DNA from: an uncultured Granulosicoccaceae bacterium
GTDB taxonomy: Bacteria; Pseudomonadota; Gammaproteobacteria; Granulosicoccales; Granulosicoccaceae
Length of the DNA stretch: 64,000 nt
Assembly (NCBI GenBank): GCA_938006335.1
Contig: CALLMF010000031.1
Coordinates: 1 to 64,000 of the forward strand
Reading direction: 5' to 3'
Shown here: piece after piece, positions 19,193-29,828 of the stretch
Numbering within the stretch: position 1 is the stretch's first letter
Layout: every line of letters starts with the position of its first letter
The notes under the pieces: generated by a model
Databases searched by the model: none
What the model saw: the letters and a program-made list of their open reading frames with translations, nothing else
Told to the model about the DNA's origin: nothing
Position numbers and translations under genes: made by a program

Positions 19193-20575
19193 CTAGTAGT
19201 CGTCAGGCCCGGGCGCCTCACTACGGTGCGCCTTGCTGCGCAGTGTGGACACCGCGTTGGCATGCCCGTCGAAGCCTTCGTAGCGCGCAAACCGATAGGT
19301 GTGCGGGGCCAAAGTTGCATAACCGGTTTCTGTGACGTGACCAATGGAACACGTCTTCATGAAGTCGGCAACACCGAGCGGTGAGTGCGTGCGCGCGCCA
19401 CCGGCGGTGGGCAGTACGCAGTTCGGCCCCATGAGGTAGTTGGCCAGAGAGCCTGCAGCGTGTTCTCCCAACAGGATCTCTGATGCGTTGCGAATATGAG
19501 CGAGATGCTCGAACGGCGTCTTTGACAACACCTGGCAGTGCTCCGGCGCGTAGTCGTTCACGAAGGCGTAGGCGCTTGCGGCATCTTCGGCGAGCACCAC
19601 TCCACCGTGCGATCCGGAAAGCACCGTCGATGAGTACCCCGCGAGCGTGTCGCCCATGCGCGCCCAGTAGGCCGGGACCAATGCGCGAACCTGTTCGGCA
19701 AGGTCACGATTCCAGGTCACAAGAAACGCCCCGGAATCCGGGCCATGTTCGGATTCGATACAGAGATCCAGCGCCGCGATGTGGGCGTTGGCGCCGGGAT
19801 CTGCCAAGAGGATGGTTTCGCTGGGGCCGGCCGGCAAGCCCGGATCGATGACGCCAGCGAGCACACGCTTGGCGGCGACCAACCAGGGTGAACCCGGCCC
19901 GACGATCTTGTGGCAACGCGGCACACTCGTCGTGCCGAAGGCCGCGGCAGCAACGGCCTGCGCACCGCCGGCCTTGCACACGGTCTCCACACCGGACAGT
20001 CGTGCGGCAACCAGAGTCGCAGGGTCCACGTTTGCGTCGGGGCCTGGCGGGGTCAGAATGACCGGATCCGGCACGCCGGCAACCGCTGCAGGAATCGCCG
20101 TCATCAGCGTCACGACCGGAAAGCTTCCCTTGCCGCGGGGCGAATAACACGCCACGGAGTCGATCGGTGTCGCCCGCTCACCGACCACCACGCCGGGGCA
20201 GATTTCGGTCATCCACATGTCCTTTGGCCGCTGAGCTTCATGGAAGCGCCTGATATGGTCGGCCGCCACTTCCATCGTGTTGATCACTTCCGCATCCACC
20301 GCGTCGAAGGCGGCATCGATCTCGGCGGTGGTCACGGCAATACCATCGGCCGTGAGCGAGGCCGCGCCATCATGCTCGCGCGCAAACCGCGCAAGCGCCG
20401 CGTCACCCTCACCACGCACCGCATCGATGATCGGAAGTACCCCCGCAAGGAAGCGATCAAGGTCGTCTTCCTCACGCACGATCAGCGCGTCTCGGCCAGC
20501 GGCACCGAGCGTCGACAGGTCGTGCAGCGCGACAGGCGGTAGTTCGGACTCGGTCATCGGTGGGTATTCAGGCAA
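19193..20575 (-). CDS. Histidinol dehydrogenase-family NAD-dependent dehydrogenase (probably not HisD sensu stricto)
   Basis: GPSETILLADP, ESEHGPDSG, NDYAPEHCQV, SLANYLMGPNCVLPT, FDGHANAV; substitutions at canonical Zn ligands. Confidence 0.9.
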   Translation of the reverse strand: MPEYPPMTESELPPVALHDLSTLGAAGRDALIVREEDDLDRFLAGVLPIIDAVRGEGDAALARFAREHDGAASLTADGIAVTTAEIDAAFDAVDAEVINTMEVAADHIRRFHEAQRPKDMWMTEICPGVVVGERATPIDSVACYSPRGKGSFPVVTLMTAIPAAVAGVPDPVILTPPGPDANVDPATLVAARLSGVETVCKAGGAQAVAAAAFGTTSVPRCHKIVGPGSPWLVAAKRVLAGVIDPGLPAGPSETILLADPGANAHIAALDLCIESEHGPDSGAFLVTWNRDLAEQVRALVPAYWARMGDTLAGYSSTVLSGSHGGVVLAEDAASAYAFVNDYAPEHCQVLSKTPFEHLAHIRNASEILLGEHAAGSLANYLMGPNCVLPTAGGARTHSPLGVADFMKTCSIGHVTETGYATLAPHTYRFARYEGFDGHANAVSTLRSKAHRSEAPGPDDY

Positions 20576-20627
20576 CAGGAATCGACCAGAAGGAAAACAG
20601 TGAACTCATGCAGGTCTGCAACGCAGA

Positions 20628-21461
20628 TCAATTGGCACACAGGTCCAGCACTTCAGGCTCGTCACGATCAACGGGCCCCAGCTCCGGAAAGGCATCCAGC
20701 ACCCCTTCTACGATACCGGCCGCATAAGGGGCCCGTGCAAGATACGGCTGATCCTCCTCGACAGGATGCGCCAGGACATGCCGCCGCGTGGAGACGTCGC
20801 CATTGGCCACCAGCACCGATGGCCATGGCCCCAGCAGCGCGTCAAGGTCGTTGCCACTGTCACCGATGAATATGGTGTGGGCGTCGTCCACGCCGAGGCG
20901 GCTCTGCAGATGCTCTACCGCGCCTCGTTTACCGCTACCCGCAGGCAGCGCATCCACCAGCAGCTCGTCGACATCGGGGTCATGACTGACGGCAAAGCAG
21001 ACACGGGACGCCATGTCTCCAACGAGCTTGCACAGCAGGACTGGCGTGACCACCGCGTCGCTGATACCGCTGTAGCTGCGCTTGTACGCGCCCTGGCGCG
21101 CTGCGGACTGAGGCGTCAGACCCGCCCCTTCCAACAGCAGACTGTCCAGCCTGCGCGTATCCACATGCTGCCAGCGTTCGGCCAGCTGCTCGGGCCATTG
21201 CTCATCGGCAATCCATTCTCCATCAACATCGACTTCCAGCACGTGGGTACCCACATCGGCCGCGATGAAGTCGGGCTCCGGCAGATCCCACTGCTCCATG
21301 GCTACACGCACCAGCGCCGGGTCCCGGCCGGAGACATAGGCCAGCAGCACACCCGGCCGGCCAACCAGTTGGTCAAACTGATCTCGCGCGCCTGCCGGTT
21401 CGGCGACTTCTCCGTTAGGCAGCAGGGTGCGATCGAGATCGGTGCAAATCAGTATGGTCAC
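20628..21461 (-). CDS. HAD-IIB sucrose-phosphate phosphatase-like
   Basis: ICTDLDRTLLPNG, VSGRDPALV, GSGKRGAVEHL, IFIGDSGNDLDALL. Confidence 0.85.
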   Translation of the reverse strand: MTILICTDLDRTLLPNGEVAEPAGARDQFDQLVGRPGVLLAYVSGRDPALVRVAMEQWDLPEPDFIAADVGTHVLEVDVDGEWIADEQWPEQLAERWQHVDTRRLDSLLLEGAGLTPQSAARQGAYKRSYSGISDAVVTPVLLCKLVGDMASRVCFAVSHDPDVDELLVDALPAGSGKRGAVEHLQSRLGVDDAHTIFIGDSGNDLDALLGPWPSVLVANGDVSTRRHVLAHPVEEDQPYLARAPYAAGIVEGVLDAFPELGPVDRDEPEVLDLCAN

Positions 21462-23635
21462 ACGTCAAGAAACCGGTAGCGATCTATCGCCTCCAGTATG
21501 CCGCCCGCAAAGGGTCTACTGGCAAAATAGATGTTTTGCCCGGGTTCGAGCCCTACCAGCTCCTCATGTGCGCGGTTCCCGACGACGGCAGCGAGCGTGT
21601 TGCCACGCATCATGTCCTCGTCGGCACCCGACCCGCCGATCGCCAGCACGCGCTCCAGTGGGAGACCAAAACGCCCGGCCACATATCGCAGCGCGTGTCC
21701 CTTGGAAGCTCGCACCGGCACCACATTGACCAGGCGTTGATGCGAAAACAGGACATTGACCGACTGTTCGGCCTGGCGCAGTCGCGCCTCGATATCCCCG
21801 ATGGAGGGGCCGCCCTGCTCCGCGAGCTTGTAGCTGATCTTGAAGGCGCTGTGGTACTTGCGCTCTCGCCGCACCAGCCCGGGTACATCGTCGAGTACGC
21901 GACGCACGATCTCCGGAGTCCACTGCCAGGCAATGTGGCCGCGCCAGTGCGGATCATCGGCTAGCTTCGGTGCATAGCAGATACGCGTACCCGCGCTGGT
22001 CACGAGAATGTCCGGCTCCGGAATCCCGTGCTTGTGCATCAACCTCAGCGCGGTACGACGCCTGAGCCCCGTCGATATCGCAAACAGTAGTCGTTCGCGG
22101 TTTGCGCGTACCACCTGCAGGAGTTCCTTGAGTGCCTCGTCGTCACCGATCAGGCTGAGATTGAGATCGGTGAACAGCGCACGGTCAAAGTAGACCGGCC
22201 GCCAGTCCTGCGAATGCGGCGCGACGCTCGATGCGGAGCCCGTCTCGACAGCGGGATCCGCCACACGCGCCGGGTCGGGCACCGAGGCTTCGTCAATGAC
22301 GTCCGCCATCATCGACACGACCGACTCGGCGTGTGCCTGCCATGAGTAATGTTTGCGCACGCCAGACAGGCCGCGCCGCGACCACGTCTGCCAGGTCTCC
22401 CAATCGTGGGTAACCCTGTCCAGCGCCGCGCCCAGTGCTTCGGTATCCAGCGGATCGACAAGTATGCCGTTACGGCAGTTGAGGTGGATGTCACGTGGAC
22501 CACCGTTTTCGGTCGCAACAACCGGCAGGCCGCTGGCGGCCGCTTCAAGCAGCGTCAATCCGAAAGGCTCGGTCAGTGCAGCATTGACGAAGACGCCTCC
22601 GGTGAGTGCAGCCAGCCGATACAACACCGGGACATCGTCCTGTTCATGATGCTTTGGACAGGCCACCTTGCCGTACAGATCGTAGCTGTCGATCAGTTGC
22701 AGAACGTCTGTCAGGACACGACGAGCCCCACCTTGCAAGTCCTCGATGTTGTCCCGGTTGCCGAGCACCAGTATCAGATTGACGCGAGAGGACAATGTCG
22801 GGTGTTCGCCATAGGCACGCACCAGTGTGGCGATATTCTTGCGCGGATCAGCACGCGCGATCGCAAGGATCATCGGACGCTCCGGGTACTCCAGAAAGCG
22901 ACGCACCGCGACCGCTATGCTGCTGTTGCGCTCGTTGCCACCAGGGGGATGAAACCGCTCGAGATCCGTACCCGGCGGTATCACGGTCATGGCATCAGGG
23001 CGATAGAAGTCGTAGAGCTCGTACTGTTCCTCGATCTCCTGATGGGTACTGGCGATGACGCGCGAGGCGACCGCGAGCGTCTGCTCCTCTGCATGCACCC
23101 GTCGCGTCATCGCGTAGCGGCTCTCGATTTCGCCCGCGTCGACACCACTGGCAAGCAGACGTCTTCGCTTGACCCGTCCCAGGGAATGGCCGGTATGCAC
23201 CAGTGGCACTTCCAGCATGTTGGCCACGCGCGAACCCACGTAACCGCCATCCGCGTAGTGCGAGTGGATAGCGTCAGGGCGTAGTCCCTCAGCACGATAG
23301 AGGGACAACAGGTTATCGGTGAAGGTATCGAGGTGATCCCAGAGCTGCTCCTTCGGCAAATAGCCCGCCGGGCCACAATCAATGCGCAATATCTTCACGC
23401 CGGATGCGAGTGTCTCCACGGGCTCGCGGTAGCAGGGATCAACCGCGTCGTCCTCGACGCACCGGGTGACAAGATCAACCCGCGCAACGCCGCGGTGAGC
23501 TGCCAGGGCATTGGCCAGCTCCAGCACGTACAGCAGTTGCCCACCGCAGTCTGCATCCCGCCCCAACTCCAGAGCGCCACCACGCAACAGCCCGTGGACG
23601 CTGATCAAACACACATGCAAGCCTTGTTCGGCCAT
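21458..23635 (-). CDS. Sucrose-phosphate synthase (GT4 domain plus C-terminal HAD-like domain)
   Basis: ISVHGLLRGGALELGRDADCGGQLLYVLELANAL, SHYADGGYVG, HTGHSLGRVKRRRLL; overlaps the phosphatase start; ATG 23635 chosen by homology. Confidence 0.9.
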   Translation of the reverse strand: MAEQGLHVCLISVHGLLRGGALELGRDADCGGQLLYVLELANALAAHRGVARVDLVTRCVEDDAVDPCYREPVETLASGVKILRIDCGPAGYLPKEQLWDHLDTFTDNLLSLYRAEGLRPDAIHSHYADGGYVGSRVANMLEVPLVHTGHSLGRVKRRRLLASGVDAGEIESRYAMTRRVHAEEQTLAVASRVIASTHQEIEEQYELYDFYRPDAMTVIPPGTDLERFHPPGGNERNSSIAVAVRRFLEYPERPMILAIARADPRKNIATLVRAYGEHPTLSSRVNLILVLGNRDNIEDLQGGARRVLTDVLQLIDSYDLYGKVACPKHHEQDDVPVLYRLAALTGGVFVNAALTEPFGLTLLEAAASGLPVVATENGGPRDIHLNCRNGILVDPLDTEALGAALDRVTHDWETWQTWSRRGLSGVRKHYSWQAHAESVVSMMADVIDEASVPDPARVADPAVETGSASSVAPHSQDWRPVYFDRALFTDLNLSLIGDDEALKELLQVVRANRERLLFAISTGLRRRTALRLMHKHGIPEPDILVTSAGTRICYAPKLADDPHWRGHIAWQWTPEIVRRVLDDVPGLVRRERKYHSAFKISYKLAEQGGPSIGDIEARLRQAEQSVNVLFSHQRLVNVVPVRASKGHALRYVAGRFGLPLERVLAIGGSGADEDMMRGNTLAAVVGNRAHEELVGLEPGQNIYFASRPFAGGILEAIDRYRFLDV

Positions 23636-23764
23636 GGGAGAACGTGAAATTGCCAGTCGATTTCGGTAGCGTGCAAGCTGCTTGCGCGGCTCGTTCGACC
23701 ATGACAGTACCGCAACTGTCACGGGACTGGCCATGCGCACCGACTTACGAGGCACCGCTCGACC

Positions 23765-24484
23765 ATGACCGACAACAAGCCATTGCTTGGCATCCTGCAA
23801 TGCGGCGAAGCGCCGGAAAGCATGGAGCACCTGGGTGACTACGATGTGCTGTTCCACCGTCTGATGGGCCAGGACAATTTCGACTTCAGGACCTGGCGGG
23901 CCCTCGACGGCACGCTGCCGGATTCTCCTGAGGCGGCCAATGCGTGGCTACTGACCGGGTCACGCCACGGCGCCTACGAAGCACACGACTGGATTCCCCC
24001 CCTGGAGTCTTTTGTAAGGGAGGTACAGGCGCGTGGCGTGCCGATGCTTGGGATCTGTTTCGGTCACCAGCTGATCGCTCAAGCCCTCGGCGGGCGCGTG
24101 GAAAAATTCTCCGAGGGGTGGAGCGTTGGACGCACCTCGTACCGCTGGCTGGGTGATGACGCGGTGAATCTGGCGGCGGATATGGACCTGCCGCTGATGG
24201 CCTGGCATCAGGATCAGGTGGTCGAGGCGCCCCCATCGGCGCGCACCGTCGGCGAGAGCGACTTCTGTAAAAACGCCGCATTCGTCTACGGCGACTCCAC
24301 GTTTACCGTGCAACCACACCCCGAGTTCGACTCGAAATTCGTCGAGGGGCTGATCCGCACCCGTGGCGCACTGATCCCTCCGGATCGCCTTGCGGCAGCC
24401 ACCGAAAGCCTTGAGGCACCGTTGAAAAACGACGCCATCGCAGAGACCATGCGCCGCTTCGTGCTGGACAGAATTGCACGTTAG
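23765..24484 (+). CDS. Class I glutamine amidotransferase (GMP synthase glutaminase-like)
   Basis: GVPMLGICFGHQLIAQALGG, WLLTGSRHGAYE, VQPHPEFDSKF. Confidence 0.9.
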   Translation: MTDNKPLLGILQCGEAPESMEHLGDYDVLFHRLMGQDNFDFRTWRALDGTLPDSPEAANAWLLTGSRHGAYEAHDWIPPLESFVREVQARGVPMLGICFGHQLIAQALGGRVEKFSEGWSVGRTSYRWLGDDAVNLAADMDLPLMAWHQDQVVEAPPSARTVGESDFCKNAAFVYGDSTFTVQPHPEFDSKFVEGLIRTRGALIPPDRLAAATESLEAPLKNDAIAETMRRFVLDRIAR

Positions 24485-24685
24485 CGCCAACAAAGTGTCA
24501 TCGCGGCGAACTGACTGTTATTATTTATGAGAACTGGGTAAGCGCGGCTTCACGCTTTGCCACTAGCGTGTCGGCACGGATCGATAGCGGTCACATTCCG
24601 CAACCCCCGGGCACCGGCGCATGCCTCACAGGGGTGCCCGAGTCGTTATAGTGGCGCCTCTTCACAGCGATCTGGACTGCTCACG

Positions 24686-25138
24686 GTGATTGCCAAATCC
24701 GACCTGATCATTCTGGTGTTGTCTGCCAGCGCCCTCGCCGTCGGCGTATACCGCTGGCAGCTAAACACGCAGGCGGCGGGCATCGCCGCACTACCGGCGC
24801 CCGCGTCAGTGGCCAGCAGCACCCATCGTCCGGCGACGACCGTACTCGGCTCGACCGACAATACCAACGGTACTGCCGCAAGCGGCTTCAACCAACCGGA
24901 CGTGATCGAAGTCCAGGCCAGCGCCGTTGGCGAGCCGATCGTGGTCGAGGACACGGGCCCGATCGATGAAGCGCCACAGAGCCTCTACGGCACCTACCGC
25001 GTGCGCAGCGGAGACTACCTCGGACTCATCGCACAGCGCTTCGGCACCGACGTCGCCACGCTACGCGAGCTCAACGGCATCAACGGCAGCATCATTCAGG
25101 TCGGCCAGCAGATTCGCTACCCGCAGGTAGCCAACTAG
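24686..25138 (+). CDS. Membrane-anchored LysM-domain protein
   Basis: N-terminal TM LIILVLSASALAVGVYRW; C-terminal LysM YRVRSGDYLGLIAQRFGTDVATLRELNGINGSIIQVGQQIRYP; GTG start uncertain. Confidence 0.78.
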   Translation: MIAKSDLIILVLSASALAVGVYRWQLNTQAAGIAALPAPASVASSTHRPATTVLGSTDNTNGTAASGFNQPDVIEVQASAVGEPIVVEDTGPIDEAPQSLYGTYRVRSGDYLGLIAQRFGTDVATLRELNGINGSIIQVGQQIRYPQVAN

Positions 25139-26364
25139 TGTTCTGTCCAGTTGATCTTCAGACGGATCAGTAGCCACGCGCCGACGGCGGCCAGCGCAAT
25201 ACAGGCGGTGACCACCACAAACAGCCACTGATCCCCGAACGGCACCAGAAACCCGACCAGTATCGTCAGCAGCACACCCATGCCCATCTGAACGGTGCCG
25301 GCCAGCCCGGAGGCCGTCCCCGCCAGGGACGGGTTCACGCTCATGATGGATGACATCAGATTGGGCAGAGACATGCCGTTGCTGAAGGCCACGAACTGCA
25401 TCGGCAGGAACAGCGCCACCGGGTGCGTAGAACCTGACAAGCCCCAGAACAGCAACAGGCCGACCATCAGGGGCAGCAGGCCCAGCTTGACCATCTTCAG
25501 CGCACCAAACATCGACGAGCAGCGTCCTGCCACCAGGTTACCGAGCAGGTAACCGACCCCCACGATCGCAAACCATAACCCGTAGTCTGACGGGGCCATG
25601 CCACGGCTGCGCATGGCAACACCCGGCGCACCCGCAAGAAAGCTGTAGTACACCCCGACCGATCCCGACAAGACAACGACCAGCGCCAGGAACACGGGCT
25701 GACTCATCAATCCGCGCATGGCTCCGACTGCAGGCCCACGTGTCGTTGCGCCACCGTCGCCAACGGGACTTACCAGGGTTTCGCGCTGCAGGACAAACGC
25801 GGCGACGAGGATCACCAGGCCTGCGATGGCGAGCCCCACGTACATGAGCCGCCAATGGTGGTGTGTGGTAATCCATCCGCCGATGGCCGGCCCGAACAAC
25901 GGCGCCACCATCATGGCAACAGTCATGTAGCCGATGACACTGGCCGCCTTGTCGCGGTCGTACAGATCGCGCACGATGGTGCGGGGCAGCACCATGCAGG
26001 CAGCCGCCCCGGCCCCTTGTACAAGCCGCGCAAGCAGTAGCATCTCCATGGAAGGCGCGACAGCGCACAAGGTACTGCCGGCACTGAACAGCGCGAGGCA
26101 GGTAATCATGACCGGCCGTCGCCCGAATCGATCAGCGGCCTGCCCCACCACGATCTGCGCAATCAATACCGCCACCATGAATGCGGTGAGTACCAGCTGC
26201 GCTCTGCCGTAGCTCGCGACAAAGTCGTCCATGATGGCCGTGGTAGCGGGCAGCACGCCGTTCATCGCGAGCGGCCCAAGGGCCGAGATCACAACGAGCA
26301 GAAACATCAAGGTCGGGCCGAGCGTCAGGCGAGGCGCGGCGACCGAGGAAGGAGTCGAGTTCAC
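25135..26364 (-). CDS. Bcr/CflA-type multidrug efflux MFS transporter
   Basis: 12-TM pattern; GQAADRFGRRPVMITCLALFSAGS; RLVQGAGAAACMVLPRTIVRDLYDRDKAAS. Confidence 0.88.
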   Translation of the reverse strand: MNSTPSSVAAPRLTLGPTLMFLLVVISALGPLAMNGVLPATTAIMDDFVASYGRAQLVLTAFMVAVLIAQIVVGQAADRFGRRPVMITCLALFSAGSTLCAVAPSMEMLLLARLVQGAGAAACMVLPRTIVRDLYDRDKAASVIGYMTVAMMVAPLFGPAIGGWITTHHHWRLMYVGLAIAGLVILVAAFVLQRETLVSPVGDGGATTRGPAVGAMRGLMSQPVFLALVVVLSGSVGVYYSFLAGAPGVAMRSRGMAPSDYGLWFAIVGVGYLLGNLVAGRCSSMFGALKMVKLGLLPLMVGLLLFWGLSGSTHPVALFLPMQFVAFSNGMSLPNLMSSIMSVNPSLAGTASGLAGTVQMGMGVLLTILVGFLVPFGDQWLFVVVTACIALAAVGAWLLIRLKINWTEH

Positions 26365-27245
26365 ACGAGCTTGAACCGTTGGGCGCGCGCGAGTGTGCGT
26401 TGCGCCAGATCGTGATGCAAGCGTTCGTACATCCGGCCATTGATTGCAACGACACCACTGCCGGCATTCGCAGGATCAGCGAAGGTCGCAACGATATCCC
26501 GCGCCTCGGCAATCGATGCCTCGTCGGGAGAAAATGCAGCGTGAGCCGCGTCAATCTGAACCGGATGGATCACCGTGCGGCCATCCATTCCCAGAGCGCG
26601 TGAGGCGCGGCAGTCCTCGGCGTAACCCTCGGCATCCTTGAAGTCGTTGTACACACCGTCAAGGATCGAAAGGCCGCCTGCACGTGCGGCGGCTACAAAG
26701 GTCTGGAGCCAGGCTTGCAACAACGAGCGTGGGGCTGGAACCGCCATGCCAGCAGCTAGCGACAGGTCATTGTTGCCTATGCATACCGTGGTAAAGCGTG
26801 CGCGAGCAGCACCGGCGGCGGCAAGCGAAGGGGCCGCGACCACGGCCGCAGGCGACTCGAGCATGGCCCACACCGCAACGGTGTCAGAGAGTCCCGCGGC
26901 CTCAAGTCGATCGATGAACTGCTGCACCTGCTCGCCAGACTCCGCCTTGGGTAGCATCACCGCATCCGGCGCAGCGGTTACCGCCGCATCAATGTCGTCG
27001 GCGTGCCACTCCGACTCAGCGGCATTGACCCGCAACACGCGCACGCGCTGCCCGTAGTCAAGTGACCGCAGGGAGTGAACCGCCGCTGTACGCGCCTCTG
27101 TCTTGGCATCCGGTGCCACGGCGTCTTCAAGGTCCACGATGATCGCATCAGCGGCGACCTCCGGCCCCTTGGCCATGAGCCGGGGCGACGAGGCTGGCAT
27201 GTAGAGCGCACTGCGTGGTGCCGGCGCATCGAAAACTGCACTCAT
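26361..27245 (-). CDS. HpcH/HpaI aldolase / citrate lyase beta-like (CoA ester lyase)
   Basis: RSALYMPASSPRLMAKGPEVAADAIIVDLEDAVAPDAK...VMLPKAES...DGRTVIHPVQ; start at 27245. Confidence 0.88.
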   Translation of the reverse strand: MSAVFDAPAPRSALYMPASSPRLMAKGPEVAADAIIVDLEDAVAPDAKTEARTAAVHSLRSLDYGQRVRVLRVNAAESEWHADDIDAAVTAAPDAVMLPKAESGEQVQQFIDRLEAAGLSDTVAVWAMLESPAAVVAAPSLAAAGAARARFTTVCIGNNDLSLAAGMAVPAPRSLLQAWLQTFVAAARAGGLSILDGVYNDFKDAEGYAEDCRASRALGMDGRTVIHPVQIDAAHAAFSPDEASIAEARDIVATFADPANAGSGVVAINGRMYERLHHDLAQRTLARAQRFKLV

Positions 27246-27294
27246 GATCGGTAGGACGGGAAGCAAGCGTTGGCTGTCGCCGTACAATACGCTC

Positions 27295-28575
27295 ATGCAC
27301 ATACTATTGATCGGCAACGGCGGTCGCGAACACGCCATCGCCTGGAAACTCGCCCGCTCACCGAGGCTCAGCCGCCTGTCTGTCGCACCGGGCAATCCTG
27401 GTACGGCCAGCGAGGCAAAGACCACCAATATCGCGCTCGATGTCCAGGATATCGACGCCGTGGTTACCTACGCGCTGGAGTCCGTGGTCGAGCTTGCCGT
27501 CATCGGGCCTGAGGCACCCCTGGTCGCCGGACTTGCCACCGCCTTGCGTGCGGCCGGCATCCCGACGGTTGGCCCCGGTACCGATGGCGCACAGCTCGAA
27601 GGCAGCAAGGCGCACGCAAAGGACTTCATGGCGAGGCACAGGATTCCGACAGCCGCCTACGGCAGCTTCACCTCCGAGGAGGAAGCGCTCGCGATGATTG
27701 AAGCTCGCGGTGTACCCATCGTGATCAAGGCGGATGGGCTGGCTGCCGGCAAGGGCGTGGTTGTCGCCCATCAGATCGACGAGGCACGCGCCGCCGTCAG
27801 CGACATGCTGAGTGGCACTCGCCATGGCGAGGCCGGCCATCGCGTCGTGATCGAGTCGTTTCTGGAGGGCGAGGAAGCCAGTTTCATCGCGCTGATCGAC
27901 GGCAACACGGCGCTGCCCTTCGCTACCAGCCAGGACCACAAGGCACGCGATGAAGGCGACAAGGGTCCGAACACCGGTGGCATGGGCGCGTACTCACCGG
28001 CGCCCGTTGTCACGGACGCCGTGCACCAGCGAGTGCTGGATGAAATCCTGCAGCCGAGTCTCGACGGACTCAAGGCTGATGGTGTCGACTTCAGGGGCTT
28101 TCTTTACGTCGGGCTGATGATCGACGATACGGGCGCCCCTTCTGTCGTCGAATACAACGTACGCCTCGGCGACCCGGAGACCCAGCCATTACTCATGCGA
28201 CTGGACAGCGATCTGGTCGATCTCCTGGAGGCGACGGCCAATGGACGCTTGAGTGAAGTGACGGCCGAATGGTCGAGCGAGGTAGCCATCGGAATCGTGG
28301 TCGCGGCAGCCGACTACCCCGCAGGCTCAAGCAAGGGGGCCCCGATCAGCGGGATCGAAAGCGATGCCGACTGCACGGTCTTCCATGCCGGGACAGTCTT
28401 GCAAAATGACACCTTGGTGACCAATGGTGGACGCATCGTCTGCGTCACGGCCAAGGGGGACACGCTTGCCTTGGCCAAGGCCAGTGCCGACAAGGGCGCT
28501 GCCAAGGTCACATTCGATGGCGCGCGTTACCGTCGGGATATCGGGCACCGCGCGCTGCAAGTCGAGCGCGCCTAG
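27295..28575 (+). CDS. purD: Phosphoribosylamine-glycine ligase
   Basis: [23 protein letters not shown]...[23 protein letters not shown]. Confidence 0.96.
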   Translation: MHILLIGNGGREHAIAWKLARSPRLSRLSVAPGNPGTASEAKTTNIALDVQDIDAVVTYALESVVELAVIGPEAPLVAGLATALRAAGIPTVGPGTDGAQLEGSKAHAKDFMARHRIPTAAYGSFTSEEEALAMIEARGVPIVIKADGLAAGKGVVVAHQIDEARAAVSDMLSGTRHGEAGHRVVIESFLEGEEASFIALIDGNTALPFATSQDHKARDEGDKGPNTGGMGAYSPAPVVTDAVHQRVLDEILQPSLDGLKADGVDFRGFLYVGLMIDDTGAPSVVEYNVRLGDPETQPLLMRLDSDLVDLLEATANGRLSEVTAEWSSEVAIGIVVAAADYPAGSSKGAPISGIESDADCTVFHAGTVLQNDTLVTNGGRIVCVTAKGDTLALAKASADKGAAKVTFDGARYRRDIGHRALQVERA

Positions 28576-29828
28576 CGCTTCATCGAGTCGAAGAAGTCCA
28601 TGTTGGTCTTGGTCTGCTGGAGACGACCAATGAGGAATTCGATCGCCTCGATCTCATCCATGGAGTGTACGAATTTGCGGATGATCCAGGTCTTCTGAAG
28701 CTCGTCCTCGCTCATCATCAGCTCTTCGCGGCGCGTGCCGGAGCGGCTGATGTTGATCGCGGGGAATACGCGCTTCTCGGAAATGCGTCGCTCAAGATGC
28801 AGTTCCATGTTTCCCGTGCCCTTGAATTCCTCGTAGATGACTTCGTCCATCTTGGAGCCGGTCTCGACCAGCGCCGTGGCGATGATGGTGAGGCTGCCGC
28901 CCTCCTCGATGTTGCGCGCGGCGCCAAAAAAGCGCTTCGGGCGGTGCAAGGCATTGGCATCCACACCGCCGGTGAGAACCTTGCCGGAGCTCGGCACTAC
29001 CGTGTTGTAGGCACGCGCCAGTCGTGTGATCGAGTCGAGCAGGATGATCACATCCTTCTTGTGCTCTACCAGACGCTTGGCTTTTTCGATGACCATTTCT
29101 GCCACCTGAACGTGTCGGCTGGCAGGCTCATCGAAGGTGCTTGACACGACCTCGCCCTGCACCATGCGTTGCATCTCGGTGACTTCCTCCGGGCGCTCGT
29201 CGATGAGTAGCACCAGAAGGTGTGCATCCGGATTGTTGGCAGCGATGCTTTGCGCGATGTTCTGCAGGATCATCGTCTTGCCCGCTTTTGGTGGCGAGAC
29301 GATAAGACCACGCTGACCCTTGCCGATGGGTGCAGCAAAATCAATGATCCGTGCGGTGATGTCCTCGGTACTGCCATTGCCTCGTTCCATATCGAGGCGA
29401 TCCTTGGGGTGCAAGGGGGTGAGGTTCTCGAACAGGACCTTGTTGCGTCCGGTCTGAGGCTTGCTGAAATTGATCTCGTCGACCTTGACCAGCGCAAAGT
29501 AGCGCTCACCTTCGCGCGGTGGACGAATGCGGCCGAACACGGTGTCGCCGGTTCGCAGCGCAAAGCGCCGCACCTGACTGGGCGAGACGTAGATATCGTC
29601 CGGCCCTGCCAGAAAAGAGCTGTCTGCCGAACGCAAGAAACCGTAGCCGTCCTGCAGCAGTTCCAGCACACCGCCGCCGAATATGTTTTCTCCTTGCTTG
29701 GAGTGCGCTTTCAGGATCGAGAAGATCATGTCCTGTTTGCGCTGGCGAGCGACATTCTCGATTCCGATGGACTGCGCCACCTCGACAAGTTCGGTCGCGT
29801 TCTTTTTCTTGAGATCGGTCAGATTCAT
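28572..29828 (-). CDS. rho: Transcription termination factor Rho
   Basis: [25 protein letters not shown]...[20 protein letters not shown]...[13 protein letters not shown]...MDFFDSMKR. Confidence 0.97.
   Translation of the reverse strand: MNLTDLKKKNATELVEVAQSIGIENVARQRKQDMIFSILKAHSKQGENIFGGGVLELLQDGYGFLRSADSSFLAGPDDIYVSPSQVRRFALRTGDTVFGRIRPPREGERYFALVKVDEINFSKPQTGRNKVLFENLTPLHPKDRLDMERGNGSTEDITARIIDFAAPIGKGQRGLIVSPPKAGKTMILQNIAQSIAANNPDAHLLVLLIDERPEEVTEMQRMVQGEVVSSTFDEPASRHVQVAEMVIEKAKRLVEHKKDVIILLDSITRLARAYNTVVPSSGKVLTGGVDANALHRPKRFFGAARNIEEGGSLTIIATALVETGSKMDEVIYEEFKGTGNMELHLERRISEKRVFPAINISRSGTRREELMMSEDELQKTWIIRKFVHSMDEIEAIEFLIGRLQQTKTNMDFFDSMKR

Noticed and set aside
22349-23284. 311-aa plus-strand ORF opposite sucrose-phosphate synthase
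   Set aside because: Antisense to a clear GT4 enzyme; composition typical of shadow ORFs in GC-rich DNA.
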